Both the position numbers and the translations under genes were made by a program. The notes beneath the pieces were generated by a model that did not search any database, was not told the DNA's origin, and saw nothing but the letters and a program-made list of their open reading frames with translations. 64,000 nt of DNA from Camelus bactrianus. Its lineage: Eukaryota > Chordata > Mammalia > Artiodactyla > Camelidae. The stretch covers positions 76,979,001 through 77,043,000 of the forward strand of contig NC_133544.1 in assembly GCF_048773025.1 (NCBI RefSeq), read 5' to 3'. This document shows positions 36,227-46,880 of the stretch, one piece after another. Every line of letters starts with the position of its first letter. Positions within the stretch are counted from its first letter, which is position 1.

Positions 36227-36579
36227 ACTATTAGTAGTACTACTACTGCTGCTGCTGCTACTGCTGCTACTACTACTGCTACTACTAGTACTACTACTAC
36301 TGCTGCTGCTGCTACTAATAGTAGTATTACTACTGCTGCTGCTGCTGCTACTGCTAATAGTAGTAGTACTACTGCTCCTGCTACTTTACTTCTGCTACTA
36401 CTACTGCTGCTACTTTACTGCTGCTGCTGCTGCTGCTACTACTGCTGCTGCTACTATTAGTAGTAGTACTACTACTGCTGCTGCTGCTGCTACTACTACT
36501 ACTACTACTGCTGCTGCTGCTGGTTGTTGTTGTGGTTGTTGTCCTTCTGCTCCTCCTTCTTTTTCTTCTTATCATCATC
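35865..36579. repeat. Compound CTG/CTA trinucleotide array (~715 bp) with palindromic switches
   Basis: Almost every base fits a triplet frame of CTG, CTA or their relatives. The longest pure CTG run is 7 units (36204-36224). (CTA)n flips to its reverse complement (TAG)n through ACTAGT at 35934-35939, 36006-36011, 36098-36103, 36182-36187 and 36284-36289. The first of these centres a 20-bp perfect palindrome at 35927-35946. The motif CTACTTTACT recurs three times (36034-, 36379- and 36409-), suggesting segmental duplication within the array. The right end degrades to GTT and CTT/CTC triplets. The poly-Ser/poly-Thr frame on the minus strand is a by-product. Confidence 0.95.
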
Positions 36580-36649
36580 GTAAGGCAGTTTATGTTTACA
36601 GTCCTACAGAAATACAGATGAGGGATAGGAGTTCATCCCTATTTAGCCT
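36580..36649. other. Short spacer between array and pseudogene
   Basis: Unassigned sequence that may hold the decayed 5' end of the fibrillarin retrocopy. Confidence 0.35.
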
Positions 36650-37275
36650 CCCAGAGTAAATAAAGCAAAACCGTCTTCCATTCCAAGCTGGCTGCAGAAA
36701 TCTTGGGCTGTGTGGACCAGATCCACATCAAGCCAGGGGCCAAGATGCTCTACCTTGGGGCTGCCTAGGGCACCACTGTCTCCCACGTCTCTGACATTGT
36801 AAGCCAACACGGTGTGGTCTGTGCAGCTGAGTTCTCCCACCACTCTGGCTGTGTGACCTCATTAACTTGGCCAAGAAGAGAACCAACATTATTCCTGTCC
36901 TTGAAGATGTTTGGCACCTGCACAAATACAGCATGCTCATTGCAATGTGGATGTGAACCAGATGGTAGCCCTGAATGCCTACACCTTCCTACATAATGGA
37001 GGACACGTTGTATGATTTCCATTAAGGTCAACTGCTGCATTGATTCCACAGCTACTCCCCAGGCCATATTCGCCTCCTAAGTAAAAAAAAAAAAAAAAAA
37101 AAAAAAAAGATGCAACAGGAGAACATGAAGCCCCGCAGCAGCTGACCCTAGAACCATACCAAAGAGACCACCATGGTCATAGTTGTGTCCAAGCCACACC
37201 CCAAGCTGAAGAACTGAAGCCCAGGACCATCTGGATTGTGAGAAATTGTGCTTCTACTGTTACATGCTACTGTTG
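36650..37275 (+). pseudogene. FBL: Processed pseudogene of fibrillarin (5'-truncated)
   Basis: Fibrillarin is the nucleolar box C/D snoRNP 2'-O-methyltransferase. This copy translates, across frames, to its C-terminal methyltransferase domain: [19 protein letters not shown] (36715 on), the SAM-binding motif as MLYLGAA-stop-GTTVSHVSDIV, AEFSHHSG, then in other frames [22 protein letters not shown] and a terminal LKN-stop with the stop at 37215-37217. Exons are joined without introns, so it is a retrocopy. Damage: a TAG at 36766-36768 replaces the Ser of the GAASGTT motif; a 2-bp insertion after the SG of FSHRSG shifts frame; a deletion removes the VIFADVAQPDQ region; and an A26 run at 37083-37108 has expanded where the parent encodes Lys-Lys. 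The 5' third is missing. The 3' UTR match fades near 37275. It is not a functional gene. Confidence 0.9.
37083..37108 (+). repeat. A26 homopolymer inside the FBL pseudogene
   Basis: It lies between the codons for ASEV and MQQ, where the parent has a short AAGAAG/AAAAAG stretch. It is therefore an in-situ expansion, not the retrocopy's poly(A) tail. Confidence 0.9.
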
Positions 37276-37589
37276 CTGCTGTTAGACTAGGTGATTTTTA
37301 ACTTGTGGTAGTTTAGAAGCTGTTTTTTGTTTTCTGTGCTCAATAAATGGGTAGCATCTGGCCAGTACACTCCACTGCTATGCATTTTATTGTTTTTCAT
37401 TTCTACAGTTCAGAGGTATTAGGAACAATAGAAATTATAATGCATAGAAGAAATGTTAAACAATTTTAAAATGTCTTTAATTGTCCATTTCTCATCGTGG
37501 CCTTAAGTGGGCCCAAAAGTAACATTAATGTTCAGTTATATTTGAGTCAGTCAATAGTATTTCTGCTCATCACTGGGCAGAATTTGGTG

Positions 37590-37765
37590 TGGGCTGCCAA
37601 GAATTACTCTGGCGTCAGATTCAGAAGACTGGGTTCTCAAACTAGGGCTGCTCCCGACCACTAGAGTAGTCTTGGGCATAATCATGTCATATCTCTGGGC
37701 TTATTATTTTCATTTATAAATGAGATTGAGTTGATCTCTAGGGATAACTAAGAGCATCCTCTGCT
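37590..37765 (+). mobile_element. MIR SINE, sense, diverged
   Basis: Contains 'cagattcagaagactgggtt', 'agtagtcttgggcataatca', 'tgtcatatctctgggcttat' and 'tttcatttataaatgagatt' in MIR order. Confidence 0.75.
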
Positions 37766-39499
37766 TTCCCAGTGGTTTATCTCACTCTGCTTCTGGTCCA
37801 AATTTGAGTTTCATAAGACAAGAATATCCACCATTAAGAAGACTAATTAGTCTAATTTCAGGATGCTGATTGGGTCACAGACCTAGCATGTGAATCTCTC
37901 CTTTCTGTCTGGTTTCCCTTTGAGATACTCACTGTCTTCTGTTGTAGTGGGACCCAAGACTATTCCATTCTTACCAACAGGTAGGATTATTTTGTGTTTT
38001 CCAAAGTATCCTCTATGTAGAATATTAATGTAATAAAATATTAATACATCAGGAAATATTTCAGTGATAAAAAAGATTCAGAAATAATGTTAAACAAATT
38101 TTTAAACTGGTTCATTTTTTTTGACTACTCAGAATCTAGAATATGGAGACGTACACTATGAATTACCAATAGGAGAATATAGTACAAAATACTTCCAAAA
38201 TATTTTGATCACGGAATCCTAACTTCTAAGAAATGCCATAAGGGATCAATATTCCTTGAAGTACACTTCTGCAAAATGTTAGAAGAGTATTCACCAATTT
38301 TGGCTTCTAAACAAGTGTCAGCCATGTAATAAGCAAGTGTTCTATCAGAGGCTCTATGAGGAAAAGTAACTTACCCTAAGACATATTCATTAAAAATGGC
38401 AAATCTGAAAACTGTCTATTTATCCACCACTTTGTATATTTATCCACTGCAGTATAATACATTCTATTCTTTCAGTTCAAAGATCTCAGGAACAATGTAA
38501 AATTTCTGAGTATTTTATCCAAGAATGTATGCAAATGTGGGATGTGCAGAAGGAATCTTATCGCCAGATCATCTCTTGGTCCCTGTTGCCTGTCTGGGAT
38601 TGTTGTGCTGGCTCTCAGCAATGCTCATGAGCCAAATAAAACAGGACTTAACTCCCTGACACCTAGTTTCTAAAAGGCTGCCAATCCTGACCTTAGTCTT
38701 TTTTGCATAAAAAGAAAAAGATTGAAATTGTTATTCATGCTTGATTCATTGGACCAAAAGAGCAATTGCCAAGGGCTCATCAAGCCCTTAATGTGGAAAG
38801 GCTGGCAGTTCTTATTCCAGGATGAATGTTAGATTTTCATCCTGAATGAAAGAAAACTTGCTACACTCCCTTTCTTTAAAAAAGGGGGAATGGTATAAAG
38901 AACACAAGGTAACAAGTCTTTATTTGTAATAGGTGTCCTGTTTCTCCTAAGGTGCTAGACCTTTTCCCCCAGGATCTACCCTTTATATTTCAATGTAATT
39001 AGCTTCTTAAAGCCTATAGCATTTTCTTAAAATAATGGGAGATTTCACTGGCTTTTACTGTACACAGATTTTAGTGGAGTCCTGACTAGGTTTCAAATAA
39101 TTATTCATGCAAGCCTGATTTGAATCTGGGGAACACGCAAAAGAAGGTGGCGTTACTGAAAGTAGTCATAAGTAAATAGAAGATGTTATATCACCTCCCT
39201 TTCTTTGAAGATGCAAGCCTTGATTTTTTTTTCTTTTAAGGATGGGCAGTTATGACCTGTTGATATTTCTTTGACCAAGTTGCTCTGTGCCCAAACCAGG
39301 ATTGCTCTGTTATTTTAGAAGGCAGTCCTTTAAATGTCCAGCCATCTGGCAGTGTGAATTTGCAGAGAAAATGATAGGCCAGATAAACCTTTTATCAAAA
39401 ATATAAAAGATCATTTAAAAATAACATATACTATATTGTTTCAATACAAGCAGGATAACAGAAGTGGATTATAATGTCAATGCCCTTATAAATTCTGAT
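37766..39499. other. Unassigned sequence
   Basis: No gene. The piece at 38190-38285 ('ggaatcctaacttctaagaa', 'ccttgaagtacacttctgca') looks like a decayed hAT-type element, but it could not be placed in a family. Confidence 0.4.
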
Positions 39500-40080
39500 G
39501 ATATTTTTAAAGGGCTATACTTCAATAAAAAATAAAAATAGAAAAGTAATACATATACATGATTAGAAAATTTAAATTGTATGCAAGTAAAAAATAAAAT
39601 ATAAATGCCTCACCAGTCCACCCTCTGTAGAGGTAACTACTATTGATTTTGTGTGTTTGTGATACCTGATGATGATGATAATAACAGTAACGTACGAGCA
39701 TCCATCCATGACTCTTTCATCTATCAATTTGACAACAACTAAAATTTTCAGCTTGCTTAAAAAAATCACAGCATGCATATACTTGTACATCTGGTTGTTT
39801 TCACATACCTTTGTATCTTGAGTATATTTCCATTCTAATAATAATGGATTTACTTCATTCTCTATAATGGCTACATAATATTCCACCATAAAAATCCATC
39901 ATAAATTATTCAATCAATGGGAACAATTTCTAAAGTTCCCTTACACAAAAAAATAAGAGTATATTTTCCTCACCTTGTTTTCAGCCCATAGGTATAATAA
40001 TGTAGTATATTTCCAAGAATATATTTTGTTATTAAGGTACACATATATTCTTTAAATGTTTGATCTTAATTTGACAATCT
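39500..40080 (-). mobile_element. L1M 3' UTR, antisense (old)
   Basis: Antisense L1 tail: 'ccctctgtagaggtaactac', 'catgactctttcatctatca', 'tataatggctacataatatt', 'ccaccataaaaatccatcat' and 'aattattcaatcaatgggaa' match, in order, the antisense L1 3' UTR pattern seen again at 59.7-60.2 kb. It is a different subfamily from the young L1 at 55.4 kb. Confidence 0.72.
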
Positions 40081-41334
40081 TTTGAAATACATGTTGCCTA
40101 AGTATCTATTAGCATAAGTAGTAGTTATAGGAAATTTGAAAGTCAGAATTGGAAGTTTTTCTCAAGTCATATTTACAGAAGATATGGAATACAAATTTTA
40201 TTTTTCTGTGGTGACCTTGAATCAGAGAGGAAAACATTGAGCCAAATTTACTTGTAATTACAATTTATATTATAACCTGACAGGCCAAGGAGGTAAGAGT
40301 AGGAAAAGGAGAAAAGGAACCAGTTGTTAAGTGAGTTTTATGTGCCAAGGATCAGGTTAGGTGTTAGCATGTACATTATTTTAATTAAGGGATTATTGTT
40401 ACTGATTGTTTAATAATTAGCTTTCCTGAAGTTATTTCCAGCCACTATGAGTTGAATATTGTAGACAGCCTTTTTTTCCTTAAATGCACTCTCATCCCCA
40501 ACAGTTCTGCCCCAATCTTGATGATAAAAACTAGAAAGGAGACAATATTAAGGCCAAGATGGACTGAGATTCTTTCTAACATCAACCGTAATCTGACACA
40601 GCTATAAAAGGTGCATAAAAATTAAGTCATTTACCCAAACCTACCAAACTAGCAAATTTTAATGTCAGTCTTGCAGGTGATTATGATTACCAGATACAAA
40701 GCTTAGGGAGAAAATTAGGACATATGCAAGGATAATTAAGAAACAGGCAAATTAAAACTTAAATGAGGACTTTCAATAATAGCAGTACATTTCTTCACTG
40801 ACTGATACTCACATTATCTATTCTTTCATCACTTTGTTGTGTGTACCTATGAGAAGGCTTTGGAAAATTTCACTTAAGAAGATAAGAAAGAGGTTAATCA
40901 GCCTGACCTTTCTGCTTTCCAGATTGCTATTTTATCTCTGACAGTGACACCCTCACCTGTACTTCGGAGAGTGGGTGATTATGAGCTTGAAGTATTGAGC
41001 ACAGTAAGGTTTCAAAAAATCATAGCTGTTGTTATGATGGTCACTGTTACTATAATTTTATTTTTGGCAATTCACTCATTTCTAACTTCCCTTAATAACA
41101 AAACTGTAAGTCTTTTCGTTTTCCATAATTCTATTTCCTTTTAAGTCTATACCATCTCTTAAGGTAACAGATTTCATATTTTTGCTGCCTGATATATAAA
41201 GTAGCATTTCCTTTCTTTTGACGTGTCTTAATGACATGACACTGCATTCTTTAATCTCTTTTTTTTCTGATAAATATATATTGACCATAGGGATACATCC
41301 ATTCATGATCATACCGATGTCAAGGAGTAGTGGA
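40081..41334. other. Unassigned sequence
   Basis: No gene-like feature. The 66-codon and 91-codon frames near 40944-41357 have a hydrophobic stretch but no recognisable family. Confidence 0.4.
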
Positions 41335-41500
41335 AAGAGTATGGCATGAGATGTCAAGTAGATGTGGATTTTCTGAGTCTCTGCTGTTAGGTCAATAGCA
41401 ATTTGGGGCTGTGAGGATTAGGTGAAATGACATATGGAATGCCTGTAACAGAGTGCTTGGCAGATAGTAGGTGGTGAGAAAATACTTTTCTGTCACAGCA
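41335..41500 (+). mobile_element. MIR SINE, sense, partial
   Basis: Contains 'tggattttctgagtctctgc', 'gtgaggattaggtgaaatga', 'gcctgtaacagagtgcttgg' and 'cagatagtaggtggtgagaa', the 3' half of MIR. Confidence 0.78.
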
Positions 41501-41577
41501 CCACCCCTTTTTTTACATTCTTCCTTTCTCTTCCCTCCTTTTGGCATCCCAGCGTAAGGGAGCCTGTGGTTCTAGAG

Positions 41578-41943
41578 CAGCACTGTCCAACAGAACTTTC
41601 TGCAGTGATGGGGATGTGTAGCCACTAGCCACATATAGCTATTTAAATTTAAATTTAACTTAATTAAAATTAATTTAAAATTTCACTTACTCATTTGCAC
41701 TAACCACATTCCAAATGCTCAGTAGCCACAATGTTAGTGACTACACTTATTGGACAGCACAAAAATAGAACATTTCCCTTTTCTTAAAGTTCCATTGGAC
41801 AGCATTGCTCTCAAACTATAGGCTATAAATGTGACTAGAGCAACTACAGAACTGAATTTTTAATTTTAATATATCTTAGTTCATTTTCATTTCAATTTAA
41901 ATAGCCACAGGTTACCAGTGGCTACCACATTGAACAGCAAAGT
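41578..41943 (+). mobile_element. hAT MITE (MER3-like), interrupted by an inverted copy
   Basis: The outer element starts with the terminal word 'cagcactgtccaacagaact' and its 'ttctgcagtgatggggatgt' continuation (41578-41618). Its plus-strand remainder resumes at about 41810 ('aactgaatttttaattttaa', 'ttaaatagccacaggttacc', 'agtggctaccacattgaaca') and ends near 41943. Between them lies a minus-strand copy of the same MITE. The name MER3 is from memory of the consensus. Confidence 0.75.
41619..41807 (-). mobile_element. hAT MITE (MER3-like), inverted inner copy
   Basis: Runs antisense from 'tagccactagccacatatag' through 'cactaaccacattccaaatg', 'ctcagtagccacaatgttag' and 'cacttattggacagcacaaa' to 'ttccattggacagcattg'. 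It lacks about the first 17 bases of the expected terminus. Confidence 0.72.
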
Positions 41944-42641
41944 TCTACAGTGTCACAAGCATTAGTCAGCAGCTTTGAAGATTTTAATTAACATTTTGAG
42001 ATTTTTATGTGATGCCTGAGGAGTGGGTAGATTAATCTAGCAACTCCAAGTGTTGGTAGTGTATTTCTTCTTCTCTAGTATGACTGGGCTTAACTCAGTC
42101 CACATCTAATGTTCTTACATGCTTATCTGACCCTAATTTTTTAATTCAAAAACTTTTATATATCTCATTGGGCTTTACTGATCTCAGTTATTTTTAAACC
42201 TAGCTACAGAATCAGTAAAGGATTTGTTGTATTATAGCTAACCTTGTTCAGTGAATGACAGGGTTCAGAGAAAGTGTATGAAAAAGCGACAGTCTGTAGC
42301 AGGGGGTCTTAACCACAGAGATACAACATACTGATGAGCTCTGATCACTTCTGAGGTGTGTGGTGAGTAATTTGTTGCTATTAATAAAGTGTTAGCATTT
42401 TCAAATAATTCCCCTTTTATTTTAAGAAATTAAAACAGTCTTGATCGCTGGTATAATGATGTCGGTCTTACTCATTTACATCCTGTCTTGTTGTCTTGAA
42501 TGGCAAAGAAATGTGGTGTGGAGTTAGGTCTGGCATATTGGTGGTTGCACCCGTACCTGAGTTCATGTATGAGACTGGGTCATTGGTCAGCGTGTCATCC
42601 TGTGTTACCATGGAGAAAACTGTTAAAAGCATTGTAAGGAA
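41944..42641. other. Unassigned sequence; left SINE duplication
   Basis: No recognised gene. The last 14 bases (42628-42641) are the left target-site duplication of the SINE that follows. Confidence 0.5.
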
Positions 42642-42754
42642 GGGGGAGGGTATAGCTCAAATGGTAGAGCACATGCCTAGCATGCATGAGGCCATGGGTT
42701 CAATTCCTAGTACCTCCTCTAAAAATAAATAAGTAAAACTACCCCCCCCCCAAC
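42642..42754 (+). mobile_element. tRNA-derived SINE, camelid vic-1-like
   Basis: The tRNA-related head has an A box (TAGCTCAAATGG, 42653-42664) and a B box (GGTTCAATTCC, 42697-42707), the internal RNA polymerase III promoter. The head matches tRNA-Ala-type camelid SINEs by eye ('gggggagggtatagctcaaa', 'gcatgcatgaggccatgggt'). An A-rich tail with AAATAAAT and a C10 run follows. A perfect 14-bp target-site duplication, 'agcattgtaaggaa', flanks it at 42628-42641 and 42755-42768. The intact duplication shows a fairly recent insertion. It is not a functional tRNA gene. Confidence 0.93.
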
Positions 42755-42768
42755 AGCATTGTAAGGAA

Positions 42769-43669
42769 TGTGATGTCAAGCAGTACATTATGCTGAAGCT
42801 TGGTCATGGGGACTGAACATTCCTCTCTCACTGCCTGAATCTTGTTTTTTTTTTAAAAATTATTTAGTAATTAGACTGTTCTAAGTATAAAAAGTCTGAC
42901 TTAAATGAATGTGTTTTTAAGGTGAAGCAGGGTCAAGGATTCATCTTATTGACAGAAGAGAAAAGTGATGCAGTGAAAGAGGTATTAGAGGGGATTAGGA
43001 GAAAGTTGAGAGGCAGAGTCTGGAAGGCTTCACAAGCAAAGAGAAGTTTAAACATTTAATGGGAAAGGAAGAAAAGGTCATAGGAAGACATGTCTGAAGG
43101 TCAGAAAGTAATATAATATTGCTAATAGCATGCAGAATGATTATTTACCTGAATTCCCTGAATGTGTTTAGGTTTTTGTTTGTAGACTCTGAAGACATTT
43201 GTGTTTAGAATACACATAATGAGGGAATTTGACACCTGTTTTTGTCTAGTTCCTTTATTTTACTTATGGGCAGAACAGAATTGTTCTAGAAAAGATGACA
43301 TGTTATACACTCTCACTGGATTCTGCAATCTTTCAGCCCAGATACAAATAGATGACCATCTACAAAGAAGTTTCATCTTGAGGAAAAGTGTAATCACTTC
43401 TAATTCATCTTGTTATTAAGGTTAACTGCATCAGAAGATTTATTTTTCTCAGGATGGAATCTGAGTTCGTTCTAGAAAATGGTAGATGGGCACAAAGACC
43501 ATATCAGACCTTCTGACTGCTAGAGGAAGAGGAAAATCTGTCCGTTTAGCTTGTTCTTTCTTTGCTGACAGTTACATGGATTTATTTAAAAACCCATTAG
43601 GGAAGAGTGTGTTCTATCTGTAAGCAGTGGAAGCATGTGATCTGATGACTATTCTATAAACAGACCTAA
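42769..43669. other. Unassigned sequence
   Basis: A purine-rich stretch near 42940-43110 could be decayed L2 in antisense, but the match is too weak to call. No gene. Confidence 0.35.
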
Positions 43670-44060
43670 GCTTCATTTTAGACAGGAATAGGTTTTCATT
43701 TATTTTGAGGCTAATTATAAATTGGAACGATAATCCTTTTGATGGACAATTCGATTGCATTTAAATTCAAATTAACATCTGTTGTTTATAGTTTGTATTG
43801 TACAATCTACCTGAATCTAAACAGAAGCTATTAAAGATCTGTGGCTAGAAAATCTTTGTTCTCTGAAGAGTTTAAAGGAAAAAAGAGCATTTTCTATATC
43901 CTCGTTATTGCAGCCAGATTTTAGTTGCCCTTGAAAATCAAGGATGCTTTCCTTTGTCCACAATGTATTAAAGGAGGTTGTGCATATATGCACAAATGCA
44001 TTTTGCTACAAAGGGGGCTGTTGAAAATGTTCAACATTTTTAAATAATATGTGTTTTGAA
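43670..44060. promoter_or_regulatory. Candidate conserved non-coding element (enhancer-like)
   Basis: Repeat-free, with clustered motifs: GCTAATTA (43709-43716), GATAATCC (OTX/PITX-like, near 43729-43736), paired SOX-like words in 'cctttgtccacaatgtat' (43951-43968), and an octamer-like 'tatgcacaaatgcattttgc' near 43987-44006. The arrangement is typical of developmental enhancers, but conservation was not tested. Confidence 0.35.
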
Positions 44061-44749
44061 TGAATAGCACACTTTATACTACTTATATATTTTTATTCAG
44101 ATACTGTCTTATTTAAGAATTTAGTTCATATATATTCATAATTGCATTTCACTCCATAGGTATATTAATTCTATTCATACATGAATTCATTTACAGCTGT
44201 ACTTCATATATATGAACCACATATTCATAAATGGTAATATTTATCTACAGCTGGATGAATATTTACAGATAGATACACATGTACATATGTATATAATAAA
44301 TCAGCACCTCAAAATTGCAAAACTGGAAATAATTAGCTACAGCGCATGATTTGGGGTATTTTGTTTTTCTTTAAATTCTCATTCACTTACAGATCACATG
44401 ATAATAGTACAGCTATTATAAAAATTCACATGTTGCCCAGTGCGTGAAGAATGTCTGTGCTTTCACCTGAGAAGCATGTAAAGCACAGGAGCACAGAAGG
44501 GAAAAAACACTTAAGGATCACAATAGCATTGTGGGCGTAGACATATACAATCCACTTATAACTGTTACTTTTTAAATTACAGAATTATAGAATTGGCATG
44601 TCCCCCAAAAGTAATTAGACAATTTATAAAATGACAGGAAGTTCTTACAGCATAATACTCAGCCTAAAATTAGTCCTGACAACTAATTTACAACGTGGAA
44701 GAGGTAACCGATCCTGTCGAATGGTGGTTTTACTCTTAAAAATGATATC
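44061..44749. other. Unassigned sequence
   Basis: AT-rich, with no recognised repeat or gene. Confidence 0.4.
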
Positions 44750-45000
44750 AGGATGATTTTCTTTATTATTTGAGAAGATTTAATGTGAAATCAGTATACA
44801 CTTATTAAAAAATACAACAGATTTTGCATGAGCTTGAATAAGACTTCAGGTTCTTTGAATTATGTAACTATTTGCTAATTATTTGTTTGACAGGCTATGG
44901 TTTTAAAGCTTCAAAATATGTAAACAAATGTTGATCGTTAACAATCTTGAACTGAGACGAGTAAATGTGAGCTTTTATGAGGATCTTAGGAGGTGCACAC
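44750..45000. promoter_or_regulatory. Candidate conserved non-coding block
   Basis: Contains TGACAGG (MEIS/TALE-like, 44890-44896), a forkhead-like TAAACAAA (44921-44928) and an HNF1/homeodomain-like GTTAAC (44937-44942) within about 60 bases of repeat-free DNA. Confidence 0.28.
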
Positions 45001-45589
45001 AGTTCAGAGGTTCAGTGTTCCAAACCCCTTGAATCTTCCCTGTGCAGCATCTAATCTTCTCTTTAAATGTTAAAAGCTGCCTCATGCTCTCTAACAAGTC
45101 ATCTCCCCAGAATTCTTCACGGTTAACAAAGACCCAAGCCCTGTCTTCGCATTTTTCTTCTATTGATGCCCAGCATGCTTTATGAAAGTTGGAATGAAGG
45201 GGTGAAGGCAGGGCTGGGGAACTGCCAGAAGAAGCTGACTAGCTGGCATATGGGACACATTGAACCACATTGCAAAGTAGCATGAACATGGCATTAACAA
45301 TGACCCCTTGTACTGCTCTCAGTCTTGCAGGATCAGAAAATGATTTCTTAGCTCACCAAAATTGAATCTGTCTCTCAAGGAGAACTCAAGTTAACAAACA
45401 GTCAAAAACAAACATACATACACAAACACACATAATCCTGAGTAGTATGTTTAAAACCTGATTGCCAATTTGTTACTTCCTAAAAGAAAATATAACTTTT
45501 ACACATACCAGAATATTCTTAATAGCATAACCAGAATATATTCTCTTGCAAGCCAATTTAAGAGGAAGTCAACTCATAATCAGAAATTT
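45001..45589. other. Unassigned sequence
   Basis: No gene or transposon recognised. Confidence 0.4.
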
Positions 45590-46420
45590 GCTTAAGAAGA
45601 TGAAATTGAAGAAAAGACTGATTGTTAAAAAGTGTCTCTTAAGGAAAAAATATACAAGACGCATGAAAAACAAAGAGCCAGTTCCTTAATTGTCAAAGAG
45701 TTTGCACAAATCATTAAGAAAAAACTAATGTCAATTTTTAAAATGGGCAAAAGATAAATATCTAACAAATAGAAACAATTCACAGAAAAGTACAGATGAC
45801 CAGTAAACATATAAAAATGATAAACATCACACACAATTAAACAAATGAAAATTAAAATAAGATACAATTTTTATCCTGTGAGTTTAGCAAAAATTTGAAA
45901 ATCCAATGATACTTAGCTTTGGTAAGGATGTGAGGAAAGAAGCCATCTCAGACAAGATGAATAGAGTCAGAAACTAGTGCAACATTTCTGAAAGCATTAT
46001 TAATCAAAAATTTCAATTTATAGATAACCTTTGAACCAGCAACTTCACAGCTCAGGATTTACCCTAATAATACACTTGCAAAAGGATGCTAAGATATGTG
46101 AATGGGATGTACCTTGGAATAGCAAACAATATTCCAGAAAACAATATTCCCCTTCAACAGGGCACTGCCAATGAATTAAGTTAATATGTTGAACAGAGTA
46201 CCCTGCATCAGTGAAAAGAATATGTTAGACTTATTGATGATGATGTAGAAAGAGCTTTAAGATGTATTATTAAGTGATACACAAAGTAGGCATTGCATGC
46301 TCTCTTTTGTGTGAGCAGTGATCATGTGTATTTTTCTAGGAGAATACAAATAAAACTAGGTGGTGGGAGATATTTAGCCTTCATTTTATACTTTTCTGTG
46401 CTATTTAAAAGTTTCATATC
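45590..46420 (+). mobile_element. L1M 3' end, sense (old)
   Basis: End of ORF2 and 3' UTR: 'aaaatgggcaaaagataaat', 'gaccagtaaacatataaaaa', 'tggtaaggatgtgaggaaag', 'ctttgaaccagcaacttcac', 'ttaccctaataatacacttg' and 'gggcactgccaatgaattaa' follow the L1M consensus order. Heavily diverged, so ancient. Confidence 0.83.
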
Positions 46421-46669
46421 ATTTGCCTAGATTTCATTTAATTACAATCTAATATTTATTTAAATAGGCATATATATATATATGCATATGTATACATGTA
46501 TGTATATATATATGGATACACATACAGGCACACTTTTGTAAAGTAATATTTAACCAAATAACTGGAAAAGATCTCTCCCTATAAAAATGCCACAACCCGA
46601 AGTCTATTAGCTGCATTTTTTTTTCTGGTCACTCCCTGAATAGTCACTGACTTTACCACATTCAAAGTG
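46421..46669. repeat. AT-rich and (TA)n tract
   Basis: Alternating TA/TG tracts around 46470-46515, with otherwise unassigned sequence on either side. Confidence 0.6.
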
Positions 46670-46880
46670 TTCTTCTTTTACTATTTTCTTGCTATGAGGC
46701 TTTGGGCAAATTAATTAATCTTTCTGAGTTTCTAGGTTGTTTTTATTGTTGTTTATTCTAGGTAGCATGAGAGAAGTTCCTTTGTCAAGGATATGTTGTA
46801 AGGATTACATAATAAAACTGCTATACACGGAGTTCAGTGCCTGGAATCTAAAGGACTTGCCATAAATATTAGTTATTTTT
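46670..46880 (+). mobile_element. MIR SINE, sense, with a small insertion
   Basis: MIR pieces: 'tatgaggctttgggcaaatt', 'aattaatctttctgagtttc', 'tgttgtaaggattacataat', 'agttcagtgcctggaatcta'. A T-rich insert separates the two halves near 46737-46765. Confidence 0.72.

Noticed and set aside
36381-36578. Serine/threonine-rich protein on the minus strand
   Set aside because: Pure translation of the CTG/CTA array.
35865-36579. CRISPR-like or satellite array
   Set aside because: There are no spacers and no fixed repeat unit, only triplets, and the host is a mammal.
36814-36996. Short functional ORF
   Set aside because: It is a shifted frame of the fibrillarin retrocopy.
42642-42730. tRNA gene with A and B boxes
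   Set aside because: It is the head of a SINE: flanking duplications, an A-rich tail and no intact cloverleaf.
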